64,000 nt of DNA. Origin: Phaeosaccion multiseriatum. Taxonomy: Eukaryota; Ochrophyta, other classes. Of the stretch, positions 1 through 20,000 are shown piece by piece. Both the position numbers and the translations under genes were made by a program. The notes under the pieces are model-generated. The model did not search any database. It was given only the letters and a program-made list of their open reading frames with translations, and had not been told where the DNA came from. Location of the stretch: contig OZ218964.1 in NCBI GenBank assembly GCA_965112735.1, positions 2,542,001 through 2,606,000 of the forward strand, written 5' to 3'. Position 1 is the first letter of the stretch; every line of letters starts with the position of its first letter.

Positions 1-252
1 CGTGAGTCATGGTCCATTGCAAGGGCCGTGGGACGGCACAGCGGAAGCGAGTCAGGCCAATAAGCAAGTGAGTGCGTGGAAGGAGACAGACACAGAAGGG
101 TAGAGGAGTCGATGGCAGCGGATGGCGGGGGTTGGGGGCAACGCTGGCACGGTTCGGGAGGGGAGCGAGGACGGAGGCTCAGACTAGCTGCCTCGCTCCA
201 AGTTCGAGCGTCTCAGTGCCTTTGGGCAGTCGCGAATGATTCTCAGTCTTAC
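1..252 (-). other. Intron sequence at left edge
   Basis: This stretch lies after the splice donor at 252/251 (GAA G|GTAAGAC on the minus strand) of the large coiled-coil gene. No acceptor restoring phase 1 was found before the window edge, so the next exon is probably outside the window. It contains GATGGCAGCGGATGGC, a member of the dispersed GGATGGCAGTGG oligomer family. Confidence 0.5.
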
Positions 253-8926
<8,674 letters not shown>

Positions 8927-9079
8927 GTCTCCCTGGTTTGTTTGACTGTATTTTTTATGTTGCTTTCAAAGTCTTCTGCCAAAGCAACAGCATTTGTGAT
9001 CATGTAACGTCGGATAACAACACGTGAAACAATTTAAATTCCAGTAGCTCCCCGATTGAGAGAGAGGGGGGGCGACAGC
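8927..9079. promoter_or_regulatory. Divergent promoter between coiled-coil gene and PDI
   Basis: Only 153 bp separate the two divergent start codons, so both promoters must lie here or overlap the 5' transcribed regions. The interval is locally AT-rich (TATTTTTTATG, AATTTAAATT) in a GC-rich window. It contains GTAACGTC at about 9004, which is GACGTTAC on the minus strand. The same GACGTT core appears in the other two divergent intergenic regions. Promoter function is inferred from position. Confidence 0.6.
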
Positions 9080-10525
9080 ATGAGGTGGCTTTCCTTCTTG
9101 CAGACAGCTGCGGCAGTCGCTGGCCTGGTGGCCGGGCCTGCGGTGGAAGCATGGGGGGCGAAGAAGGAAGAGGCAGCGGCGGTGTTGGACTTGGACCCGG
9201 CGACCTTCGAGGCGGTGGCATTGGACCCTAATCAGGGCGTACTAGTGGAGTTCTACGCACCATGGTGTGGTAGGTTCCATCCATGCTTAGCATGCAGGCT
9301 GCATTCCGCCCTCCCTCACAAGCCCTACCTAAAAATAGCACCGGCACCATGGAACCGGCACCGCTTCTTCCTCTCCTCGTACGATACCCCACAGGGCACT
9401 GCAAGGCACTGGAGGCGGACTACCAAATCGTCGGGGAAACTTTCAAGGCCGAGAGCGACGTTACCATCGCAAGGGTGAGTGAAGGGAGAGAGGTGAGCGC
9501 CCTCTGTGTGGGTGCGAATGAGAAAGGGCGCCCTGCACTTGGCTGGGCGTATAAGGCTTACATGTGCGCGGTGCTGGCACTTTACCCAGTCCTCCAGTCC
9601 TGGAGACTCTTAAGCTCAAGCCTTGATATAATCAGAGCTCCACCCTCGTCACGACTGACCCAGGTGGATGCCGACCTCCACCATACCCTCGGCAATCCCT
9701 ACGGCGTGAGAGGCTTCCCGACCCTCAAGTGGTTCCCAAAGGGGGGCGACACGGCCTCCGTTGTGGACTATGACGGCAAGAGGTGGGTTGGGAAGGAGGC
9801 ATATGAGCGGCCAGCCCTGCGCTGAGGGAGGAGCACCGGAGCGACGCAGCTCTCCCTCGGCGTGGAAAGCGTGGAAAGGGTGGTCATGGAAGCCATGCAG
9901 TCACACAGCACGCGTGGAGATTGTAGATACTGATTGGAGGGTAGAGATAGGATGGCCCCTTTTGGAGGACAACGCGATGCTAATGTTTCTGACTCGGACG
10001 TGCGGTCTCTCCCCCTTGTCTCTCTCTCCGTCTCCCCCTTGTCTCTCTCTCTCCCCCTTGTCTCTCTCTCTCTCCCCCTTGTCTCTCTCTCTCTCCCCCT
10101 TGTCTCTCTCTCTCTCTCCCTTGTCTCTCTCTCTCTCTCTCCCTTGTCTCTCTCTCTCTCCCCCTTGTCTCTCTCTCTCTCCCCCTTGTCTCTCTCTCTC
10201 TCCACCTTGTCTTTGTCTCTGCCCCTTCGTATCTCTCTCTCTGTCGCATACTGCCCCTCTACGGCTGCAGATCCGCTGAGGCTATTGTGGGCTGGGTCAA
10301 TGCCAAGACAGGCAAGACCAGCGCAGTGGTCAAGGTGAGGCGAGACAAAGGAATCGTACTCAGCTTTTAAGGGTTGGGGTTTTGCGTCCTCTAGCGCCAT
10401 ACGGGCGGTGTTGGCTTTGCCACGCTTCCTATTTTTCTTCTTCCAAAGAGAGTAATCGGGAGGATGGTAGTGGATGGACTATGTACCTCTCTCTCGATTC
10501 TGACATGGGGGGAGGGGAGAATTAG

Positions 10526-10559
<34 letters not shown>

Positions 10560-11477
10560 ACTCGCGTTACAAAATGCTGGAGCGTGTTGTGGGGAGTGGG
10601 AGGGAAGGGATGAAGGAAACGTGTGGCGAAAGTGTACCTAATGATGTCCAAGCGAAGTCTGGATAGATACATGGGTAGAGTAGATTGCCATTCTCTGTCC
10701 ATCCTCTGACTTGTCCCTCTCTCTCTCTACATCCCATCCGTCGAAAGCAGCCCATGTCTGCCGTGGTGGATCTAACAATCTCAAATTTCGAGTCTGTAGC
10801 CCTCGACCCGACAAAACTCGTATTCGTGGACTTCATGGCGCCGTGGTGCGGTGAGTGCATACGAGTGCATATGAAAGGATTGGGGGCGGGGGAGGAGAGA
10901 CAAAGGGCGGCGGGCCGGGCAAGAGATAAGCATCATGACTGGACATTCATCTTCCTCAGCTGAGTTGACTGACTGGGCATACACATGCATGACCAACTGT
11001 GAGCGCGGACAGAGGCTTGTGGACGAGGCGTCTCACCCCGCCCCGCACACACGTGGAGAAACTTGCCTCTCAGCACAGCAAGGGCCTCTCTCTATAAGAG
11101 GGGCCATCAGCAGGGTAACGAGAAAAGGCCTCTCTCTATAAGAGGGGCCATCAGCAGGGTAACGAGAAAAGGCCTCTCTATATAAGAGGGGCCATCAGCA
11201 GGGTAACGAGAAAAGGCCTCTCTCTATAAGAGGGGCCATCAGCAGGGTAACGAGAAAAGGCCTCTCTCTATAAGAGGGGCCATCAGCAGGGTAACGAGAA
11301 TAGGGAGGGAGGAGGTGCCCTGTCCCACTGCCGACACGCCGCACTCACTCACCCACTCACTCACTCACTCACTCACTCACTCACTCACTCACTCACTCAC
11401 TCACTCACTCACGCACTCACTCACTCACTCACTCCCTCACTGTCTACCTACGTGTCTGTCTGTCTGCCTGTTGGCCC

Positions 11478-11545
<68 letters not shown>

Positions 11546-12978
11546 GTCCGTCCATCTGTCTGTCTGTCCGACTATCTGTCCGTCCATCTGTCTGTCTGGG
11601 ACTCCTGGTGTATCGGCAGGGCACTGCAAGCAGCTGGAGCCCAAGCTAGAGCAGCTGGCGAGGGCCTTCGAGGGGGAGGACAGAGTCGTCATTGCCAAGG
11701 TGTGTGTGTGTGTTTATGTGTGTGTACGTGTGTGTGTGCGTGTGTGTGTGGGCCTTCTCCGAGGCCTCCCTTTGACTTCCTCACGCACTCTCGCATCTCT
11801 CGCATCCCCCTCTCCATTTCGTACCCGCCCCTCTCTCCCACCACCCTCCACACCAACTTGGGCACCACCCAACGCCAAAACCAACACCAAACAGGTTGAC
11901 GCCACAGTGTCCACTGCCATCGCCCAGCGCTACAGCGTCACGGGCTACCCCACCATCCTCTCCTTTGGGGCCACAGCCGTTAGTACAGCCGTTAGTTATA
12001 CAGAGGGTGACGCTGACGATCCGGAGACTTATCGAGGGGAGAGAGAGCCCGAGGCAATGGCACTATTCATCAATGAAAGGGCAGGCACAGGGTGAGGCGC
12101 AGGTGGCAGTACATGGACGCTTAGGATGTACATGGCAGTACATGGAGGCTTAGGATGTAGATGGCAGTATGTGGATCTTAGTAGATGGAGGCTTAGGATG
12201 TACATGGCAGTAGATTCGGGCTCTCACCCAGTCTGTTTCTCCACCCCCACCCCACTCCCTGTATCACCAACTGCTGCAGGTCCGACGGACGGGGCGGCAT
12301 TGTGGCTGGTTATGGCCGCGTGCCTGCCCTAGATAAGATCGTCAAGGGCAAAGCGAAGAAAGGCCTGATGGACGAGGTGGTGCTTCAGCGCCTCACAGCC
12401 GCCGTCGGAGAGCTACGGCCGGAGGGGGGCGTGGAGGCATATGGGCAAGGGCCAAAGGCGTATGGGCATGGTTTGCTTTACGAGCACGTGGGGAGGAAGG
12501 TCGTGGACAAGGGCGCAAAGTACCTTGATTCGGAGGTGAGGCGTGCAGGGCGGGGTGGCAGTGTGTTTGTGGTCTCTCTCTCTCTTGCGCTCAGCTCACT
12601 CACTCACTCACTCACTCACTCACTCACTCACTCACTCACTCACTCACTCACTCACTCACTCACTACCTCTCCTCTTCTCTGCTCTGCTCTGCTCTACTCT
12701 ACTCTACTCACTCTTTCTCTCTCTCTCTCTCCCTCTCTGATCAGACGAAGCGCTTGACCGGGCTGCTGTCCAGCTCCAGCGTGAGCGAATCAAGCAAGAC
12801 GCTCTTCAGCGTACGCGTCAACATCCTCCAGGCCTTCGGGGAGGAGGAGGAGGAGGAGGAGGAGGAGGAGAAGGACGAGGAGGAGACCCCTGTAGCGGCC
12901 ACCGTATCACCAACTGTTAAGGATGCTGCCGCCGCTGCTGCTGATGCTGCTGACCCCGGGGGGGACGGGGAGCTGTAG
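9080..12978 (+). CDS. Protein disulfide isomerase, Trx-Trx-ERp29c (PDI-D) type
   Basis: Catalyses disulfide formation and isomerisation in the ER. Exons are 9080-9269, 9395-9474, 9664-9782, 10271-10334, 10751-10850, 11620-11699, 11895-12091, 12280-12535 and 12745-12978; all are GT-AG and phase-consistent, giving 439 aa. ATG 9080 starts a signal peptide (MRWLSFLQTAAAVAGL). There are two thioredoxin domains, each with a WCGHCK active site (Cys at residues 63/66 and 184/187). Both active sites are split by a phase-1 intron in the Gly codon. The cis-Pro contexts GFPTL and GYPTI are present. From about residue 285 follows an ERp29-like all-helical D domain, recognised by KVVDKGAKYL and a final RVNILQAF. 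The tail is acidic (Glu run) and ends GDGEL, not a canonical KDEL/HDEL. The short insert EAYGQGPKAYGHG in the D domain derives from a dispersed DNA oligomer. Family assignment is secure; ER retention is inferred. Confidence 0.95.
10005..10215 (+). repeat. CCCTTGTCTCTCTCT minisatellite in intron
   Basis: About a dozen copies of a 15-20-bp pyrimidine unit of varying length, in PDI intron 3, close to the acceptor at 10270. Confidence 0.9.
11083..11302 (+). repeat. Five tandem copies of a 44-bp unit
   Basis: Units begin at 11083, 11127, 11171, 11215 and 11259 in PDI intron 5 and are almost identical (one differs by TATATA for TCTATA). Each contains an inverted repeat, GGCCTCT and AGAGGGGCC around a CTCTATA loop. 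There is no spacer between copies. Confidence 0.95.
11340..11600 (+). repeat. (CTCA)n then (GTCT)n tracts before a splice acceptor
   Basis: About 95 bp of ACTC repeats (11340-11435) followed by about 140 bp of GTCT repeats (11455-11598), ending just upstream of the PDI exon-6 acceptor at 11619. Confidence 0.95.
12259..12279 (+). promoter_or_regulatory. Splice acceptor formed by the dispersed oligomer (PDI exon 8)
   Basis: CTGTATCACCAACTGCTGCAG ends in the CAG that precedes exon 8 at 12280. The dispersed oligomer therefore supplies the 3' splice site itself. Confidence 0.85.
12597..12740 (+). repeat. (CTCA)n and (CTCT)n tracts before PDI last exon
   Basis: ACTC repeats at 12597-12664 followed by CTCT-rich sequence lead directly to the acceptor TGATCAG at 12744. 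Confidence 0.9.
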
Positions 12979-13820
12979 CGGAGGAGGGTCAAGGAGGGGA
13001 GGGGGTAAGTGTCTCTGAGACTGTGAAGCAAGACAGTCTTGCTGCTCTATCGGCGGGGCGTGCTCGTTGAATGGTGACTGGTGTGGAGGAGCGGGCTACA
13101 GCCCAGACGGGGGGAACTATCAGTCAGTCAGTCAGTCAGTCAGTCAGTCAGTCAGTCAGTCATTCAGTGAGGAGCTGCTGAGAAAGGCAAGAGTACCGTC
13201 GTCTCGACGCTGCGGTTGCTCATTCATCACAGAACGGTATGAGTTTCAGTGCCTGTGTCCTGCCCTGGGGGGGGTGGCAATGAAGGATGCATGAAGCGTA
13301 GGGAAACCCCCACCGCCGCCGTATCCGGCCCAGGAGAGAGAGAGAGAGGGAGAGAGGGAGCCTCGCCAGGCAGGCCCTTTGCTTTGCGTGCATGTGGCGA
13401 CGGAAACGCACCACCAAAACGCCGGCGAGCATCGTCGTGCTTACATGGAGAAGCCCCCCCCCCCCCGGGGGGGCTCAAAGGGCCCCCGTGTCCAGCCACC
13501 TAGACACATGGGAGGCGTTGGGCTGAGCACTCAGACATATGGGAGGCATATAGGTTGAAGAGCGACGAGCGAGGGAGCGAGGAAGGGGGCAACGAGGGGG
13601 GGGCTGTTCCCCTCTGCCCTTCGCACGCACGCACGCACGCACGGGAGAGGCAGACCTGCGCCTTCCTTCCTCCTTCTGATTGACATTCGGTGGCCGGGCT
13701 TGACATCGGGTAGGGACACCCGCTCGGGGCGTGGGAGGGAGAAAGGGAGGGGGGTGAATGGCGCCTAGCACACCCCTTTGGACTTCGCTGGGCAAGTGGG
13801 GTGGAGGATGTGCATGGTAG

Positions 13821-13871
<51 letters not shown>

Positions 13872-14298
13872 GTCTGCCTGCTGCTTCTCTTCAAAAAAGA
13901 AAATAGGTACCCATATGAGGTCTCGAAATTGGAAATGGATGGCGAGATGGGGTGTCGAAATTGAATATAGATGCCGAAAGCATATGTAGAGGTACCGACG
14001 GGCTTCCGTGGCAATCCTCCCTCCTGCCTTCCTCGCAGCCAGTACGGCACCAGGCCCCCTGCAGCATGCATCACAGCCCAACCTTGAACCTCTAGAACCA
14101 GGGGGGCTGCGCTCTTCGCGTCCAGCGCTGTTCGTGTCCATTGACGCTGAAACTCGAACTTAAACTGGGGTTTCGTCCCCACTGAGCTCCGATATCGATC
14201 TCCTTCGACACCCGTCCACTCTCCTCAAAGAAGGCCAATACCATTGTACCTTGTAGCGCACTCAAATACGACACCAAAACATCCTCTCGCGCTCTCTA
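12979..14298. other. Convergent intergenic region, no gene seen
   Basis: The region lies between the stop codons of PDI (plus) and the helicase gene (minus). It holds a short CAGT run (13120-13161), a C/G run (13447-13470), a (CT)n run (13825-13868) and AT-richer unique sequence at 13895-14290. Open frames here show no recognisable domain or consistent splice chain. Both 3' UTRs and polyadenylation signals are expected here. Confidence 0.6.
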
Positions 14299-14385
14299 TT
14301 ACAACACCTCGTCGTGAAAGTGCTGCTGAGGCCGCTGCTGATGCGGATGCTGCTGATGCTGCTGGTGCTGATGCTGCTGCTGATT

Positions 14386-14424
<39 letters not shown>

Positions 14425-14446
14425 TCGCTCTCGCTTGGCCTTCAGT
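14299..14446 (-). other. Last helicase exon: poly-Gln C-terminus
   Basis: The final 148-bp exon completes the KLKAKRERE end of the RPA-binding-like helix and then encodes 12 Gln and mixed Gln/His. The stop TAA is at 14301-14299. Confidence 0.85.
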
Positions 14447-16993
14447 CTATAGCGGTAGTAGGAAATGGGGTAGGAGGAGGAGGGGGAGGAGGAGGAGGAG
14501 GAGAAGGAGGAGGAGGAGGAGGAGGAGGAGGAGGAGGAGGAGGAGGAGGAGGAGGGGGAAGGTGAAAAAGAGAGAAAGAGAGGGAGGGTGAGACAGAGGG
14601 AGCAAGAGAGAGACATGTATAGAGACAGGGCCGATCGGGGATCGAGCCCCGTAACAATCCTTTCCTCAAAGGGCGAGTCCTTCTCCCTTACTACCCTACC
14701 CTGCCATACTCACTTGCCTAGTGCTCTTCCTACCCTACCCTACCACACTCACTTGGCGAGTGCTGCTTCCCTGTTGGCTCGTATGCGCTCCCGTTGGGCG
14801 GGGGACAGCTTGCTCTTGTTCGCACTTGCCTGGGCCTGGGCATTAGCTGCGCCTCCAGCCTGCCCGCTGTCTGGCGGGGTGCTCACGAAGCACTCCGCTG
14901 AACCTGGCCTTGGCCCTGACCCTGGCCCTGATCCTGATCCTGATCCTGATCCTGACCCTGACCCTGACCCTGGCCCTGACCCTGACCTTGGCCTTGACCA
15001 TGAGCCTGACCCCGACCCTGACCCTGACCCTAACCTTGATCCAGGCCCTGACCCCGCCCCCGATGCTGACTCAAACTCTGACCCCGAGCCCGGCCCCGAC
15101 CCCAACCTTGACCCTGGTCCTGGCCCTGCATTGCGTTCAAAGGAGGAGGGAGCAAGAGGCGCAAGCCCGTCAGGGTCACACAAGCGTATCAAGGAGTAAG
15201 CCCCGAAAAGCTACATGGAGCACATACACAGACCCACAACATGTTGACAAGTTAGTTCTTCGTCGTGCTGCCGCCTCGCACCTTGAAAAGCCTGCTTCAA
15301 CCCGCCTGTATCACCAACGGCTGCTGCTGCCCTTGGCTCATGGGGAGGGGTGGACAAAGCCTTTACCCAGCTGCTGCTGCTGCTGCTACTACTACTGCTA
15401 CCCCTATTCCCGTTGTTCCCTGCCCTCTCGCTCCCGCCAAGCTCTTCTGTCAAGTCCACGAAGCCGTCCTTGTCGTCGCCGTTGTCTTCCACGGTCAGGA
15501 CGTCAGTCGACTTGTGCTGGTGCTTGTGCTGCTGTGGGCGCTTGACGGGGGAGGAAGAGGAGGCCCCACCAAAGGCATACGCGTCCAAAACGCCCGCCCC
15601 CCCTCCACCACCACCGCTCCTACCTTTCCCCAGCCCTTGCCCGGGCATGGGCTCCTTCGTCAGTACCCCACCCCCTCCCGCAGCCCCCCCCCCAGCATCT
15701 CCGACCACCTTGACCACCTTGCCCGCTCCAACACTTCCAGCCTTGCCCTGGACAACAAAGTCGAGCATAGAGGCGTGTCCGTGGCTCTGCTCCTTGCCAT
15801 TCTGCTTGACACTCTGCTTGACATTGTGGAACTCTCCGGCCTTGCTGTTGAGCCCGACGGTGGAGTTGACTGTGCTCGTCTTCTTTTGTAGAGAAGCCAG
15901 CATCTCCTGTTGAGGGGAGGAATGACAACGGAAGGTAGTGGATGGCAGTGGATGGAAGTGGATGGCAGTGGACGGGTTGTGTGAAAAGATGGCAATATAA
16001 GGAGGAGTTCGGACCAACGGGTGGTCACGTGGCATAGAGACGTGTAGCAGTTTACGTAGGTAGATACGTAGGTAGTGACGGAGGGATAAGAGACGGAGGG
16101 CATTACGTAAGTACCTGGTCGAGGGTCTCCTTGGCGACGAGGTACACCACCTTGACCTCCGCTGCCGTCTGTCCGATGCGGTGGATGCGATCCTCGGCCT
16201 GAGAGGGGGGGGCAGGGGAGGGAGGGGGGGGGGGGTACGGCATGTTAGGAGGCAAGGCAATAGCAATGCAACTGATCCAGAATGGGCACCGCGCCTTGCT
16301 GACACTGACACTGAAACTGCTAACTACAACTGACTAGAAGCTCTCCCTTCTCCTGAAACTGCTGAAACTACAAGTGCCTTCATCTAACCTGCTCCAGGGT
16401 GGAGGGGTTCCACTGGAGCTCTGCGAAGAGCGCGATGCTTGCTGCCGTAAGAGTGATGCCCATGTTGGCCGCCGTCGTGCCCAGCAGAATCACCTGAGAG
16501 AGGAGCGGGTGTATCGGCATACATACAGGAGGCATATGGAGGCATATGAGCACACATAGCGGGTATATATATACAGGCATACGGGCACAGATAACGGGCA
16601 CAGGGCATAGGCGCGCAGACACACAGCCAACAGACAGGTGGGAGGGGGGAGCGGAAAGGGGGCTCAGAAGGACGAACGTCGAGCCCTACCGACACATGCG
16701 CACACACATGAGGAGAGACGAATACACACACACACATGAGGAGACAAAAGATCCATCTCACTCGCCCCTGTTCCTGCTGTTCCTGCACTACCCGCCGGCA
16801 CGCACACGCCGGAGAACGGCACAAGACGAATAAGAAAGAGAGTTCGACTGCATGCCGTACCTGCACGGGGTCCTCAGGGTCCTGGAAGCGGACAACAAGG
16901 GGCTCCCGAGCTTTGGCGCTGACCTTTCCGTCGATGCGCACAAGCTCAATGTGCTTGGAGCGGAGGGCGTGCTCGATGTAGTTCAGGACGTTC

Positions 16994-17055
<62 letters not shown>

Positions 17056-20000
17056 TGTGTGTGTGTGTGTATGTGTGCGCGCGTACGCCGCCCAAGGTAT
17101 CCAAGGGTCAGGGTCCGAGTCAGGGTCAGTCAGGGTCAGTCAGGGTCAGTCAGGGTCAGTCAGGGTCAGTCAGGGTCAGTCAGGGTCAGTCAGGGTCAGT
17201 CAGGGTCAGTCAGGGTCAGTCAGGGTCAGTCAGGGTCCGAGTCAGGGTCAGTCAGGGTCAGTCAGGGTCCGAGTCAGGGTCAGGGGGTAGCGCTCGTGTA
17301 ACTGTCGCTGCAACGCCTCGGCCTGGCGACGGCTTGGATGCTTACCATGTGATGAGCGAAGACGACGACCTTCCGCCCGCGGGGCCCGCTCCTCTGCCGC
17401 TTTCTCTTCTTCCCCTTCCCCTGAGCATTCCCCCCTCTACCCCCCTTGACGTCCAAAGTGAGCTGCCTGATCTTGCCGCTCTTGCCGCCCCCCCCCGCCT
17501 TGCCTGCCATCCCATTTGCGCCTTTCCCTTTGCCAGTCATCCCCTTCGCCGCTTTCTTAGGCCTCTTCTCCTTCTTCTTCTTCCCCTCACTCTCCTCTTC
17601 CTCCTCATCTGTATCCACCAAGTCAAGGACGACCATCCCCGTCCTCTTTTTCTTCCTCTTGCTATCCTCTCTCTCTTCCTCCTCCTCGTCATCCGAAATG
17701 ACCAGGTCCAGAACCTCCACCCCCTTCCCCTTCACCTTCTCCTTCTCCTCCCTCGTATGGTATTCCTCCACCATCTCAGAGTCGTCGCCGCTGCCCGCCC
17801 TTCGTCTTCTCGCCTCGGCGGCTGACACCCTCCCCCCCCCCTCATCCTCATCCTCCTCCTTCTCCACCTCAGGCCTCTCTGTGAGACAGAACTCGCACAC
17901 GTCGTCCTCCGCGTCCACCTCGATAGAGCAAGCAGGACACTGCCAAGCCTTCTTCACCCTCTTCCTCTCGCGCTGCTCCTCCCAACCCTTATCCAAGCCC
18001 CCTGTCGGAGAGCCTCTCTTGCGTGCCATGGGCGGAGAGGGCTGTTTTGCATATGCACAACTCTTCTTAGAGCTCCTCCTCTTGCTACTCTTCCTGGCCA
18101 ACAGCGCCTCCTCTCCCTCCTCCTCCTCCTCCTCCTCCTCCTCCTCCTCGTCCCCATCCTTGCTGTCCACATCCGCCTCTCCCCCACGCCCACGTCCCCG
18201 CCCAGCAGCAACGTCACGGATGAAGGCCTCGGGGCGGTTCTTGCTGCACAAAAGGCAAACGGCAGCGTCCGGGTCGTTGATGAATGTACACGCCTCGCAC
18301 TCCCACTCTTGGTCCTCCTTGCCGTTGTCCTCGCCTGGTGCTAGTGCCGTCGTACCGCCAGCACCTGAGCTGCTCGCCTTTGCTCGCCGCCGTGACTTGT
18401 TGCTTGCAGGCTTCTTCTCAAGCTTCTTGCCGCCCTCATCATCACTGCCGCCGCCACTGCTGCTCTTGCTGCTCTTGCGGCTCTTGCTGCCAGCCCCCCC
18501 ACCGACTTTCATCCTGCCCCTCTTCTTGCTCTTCTTCTCACGGGGCCTGGTCAAGAGACAGGCGTTGCACAGCTCGTCTGTGGCGAGGTTTGTTGTTTGG
18601 CAAGAAGGACATTCCCACTCCTCGCCTTCCTCCGGCCCCACTTCCCCCGCTGCGTCGCCTTCCCCTTCGCTCCACAGGTCCTCGACACTAGAAATCGAGG
18701 CTTCTTCCAGTGAGTTCGCTCTCTTCCTCCTCCGCCCAGAGTAGCCCTTCGGCCGCCCTCTACTGCTGCGGATGGTGTGGAGCAGGAGGTGGGGGCGAGA
18801 TCGGTTCTTGGTCGCGACAATAAAGGAGGTGCATGGACACATCAACCAACAGCGAAAACAACAGTAACACCATCAACAATTCTATCTAAACAGAGTTTAC
18901 CACCACAAACAACAACAACAACAAACAAAAACTCCAACTCCCATTTCCCGTGCTCTCCTCTTACCCGTTTGGCCGACCCCGTCCGTCGTCGTCGTCCTCA
19001 CTCGCCCCACTACCCTCACTGCCCTCACTGCCACCGCTGTCCTCCTCGCTCTCCTCCTCACTGCCACATTCCTCCTCTCCTCCCCACCCGTCCCTCCTTA
19101 TGCCCTCCTTCTCCTTGCACACCTTCAGGATGTGCTCTGCCACTGCCTTCATCTTGCCCTCGCCCGTCTTGGCATGGAGTCGACTCTGGAGGGCCTGAAG
19201 CTCGGCGTCGAGGCGGGCTCTATCGTTCTCATTGGACGCCGCCCTCTTGCTTTGCTCCAGGCCCTGAGTGGGTATGTGTGTGTGCGAGTCAGAGGGAGGG
19301 AGAGGAGAGAGACACAGCACTTGGCGATACAGCAGTTGGCGATACAGCAGTTGGCGATACAGCAGTTGGCGATACAGCAGTTGGCCATACAGCAGCACAT
19401 GGTGATCCAGATCCAGTGGCACTTGCACACCTCAACACACGTCCAACATTCCTCCTTACCTTCCTCTGCAGCATCATGTCGCTGACATCTCGTGCCGCCT
19501 CCGGGTCCATATCAACATAGATGAGCTCCCTACGCTTCGAGGCGATCTCGTCCCTCAGCACGGCCTCCTTGAGGCGCCGAACCATGACCACGCACTTGAG
19601 CATCAGCCGCAGCTCAGACGAGTTGGAGGAGCCGTGTGTCTCGAAGCCGAAGTTTCCCTGATGAGTGGGTGAGTGGGCAGGTGGGTGGTTGGATGGGTAG
19701 ATGGTTGGTTGGTTGGTGGGTTGGTTTTCGTTAGGTGGTTGGGTGGTGATGATGTTGGTGATTGGGAAGGAAGGGAGGGAGCGAATGAATGAATGAGCCG
19801 TCGGCAGACACATCATTCCTTCGCTCCCTCCTTCCGTCCCTCTCTTCCCCCTCCCTCCCTCCCTCCCTCCCCCTCCCCCCTCCGCCTCACCATGTGCCCG
19901 TTACAGTAACGCTTGGCGAAGTCCATCCAGCACCCTGCCGTGTCTTGAAACACCTCGGGGAGCACACCGCACAGCTGGGGAAACACCTCCTCTACAACAC

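Noticed and set aside
11083-11302. Possible CRISPR array (regular repeats)
   Set aside because: Copies are directly adjacent with no unique spacers, and the window is a eukaryotic intron.
13475-14277. Minus-strand open frames of 60-235 aa in the PDI-helicase gap
   Set aside because: Overlapping frames of low-complexity sequence in the convergent 3' region; none has a recognisable domain.
14625-14665. tRNA-like T-arm (GGGGATCGAGCCCC)
   Set aside because: No matching acceptor stem, D-arm or anticodon arm could be drawn around it; it lies in an intron.
14905-15120. Telomere-like CCCTGA repeats
   Set aside because: Unit and length vary, and the tract is in phase as a Gly-Ser coding linker within a helicase exon.
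15185-15260. 27-bp intron around an in-frame TAG in the helicase gene
   Set aside because: A donor at 15281 and acceptor at 15126 give a normal 156-bp intron with matching phase 1, so the tiny intron is not needed.
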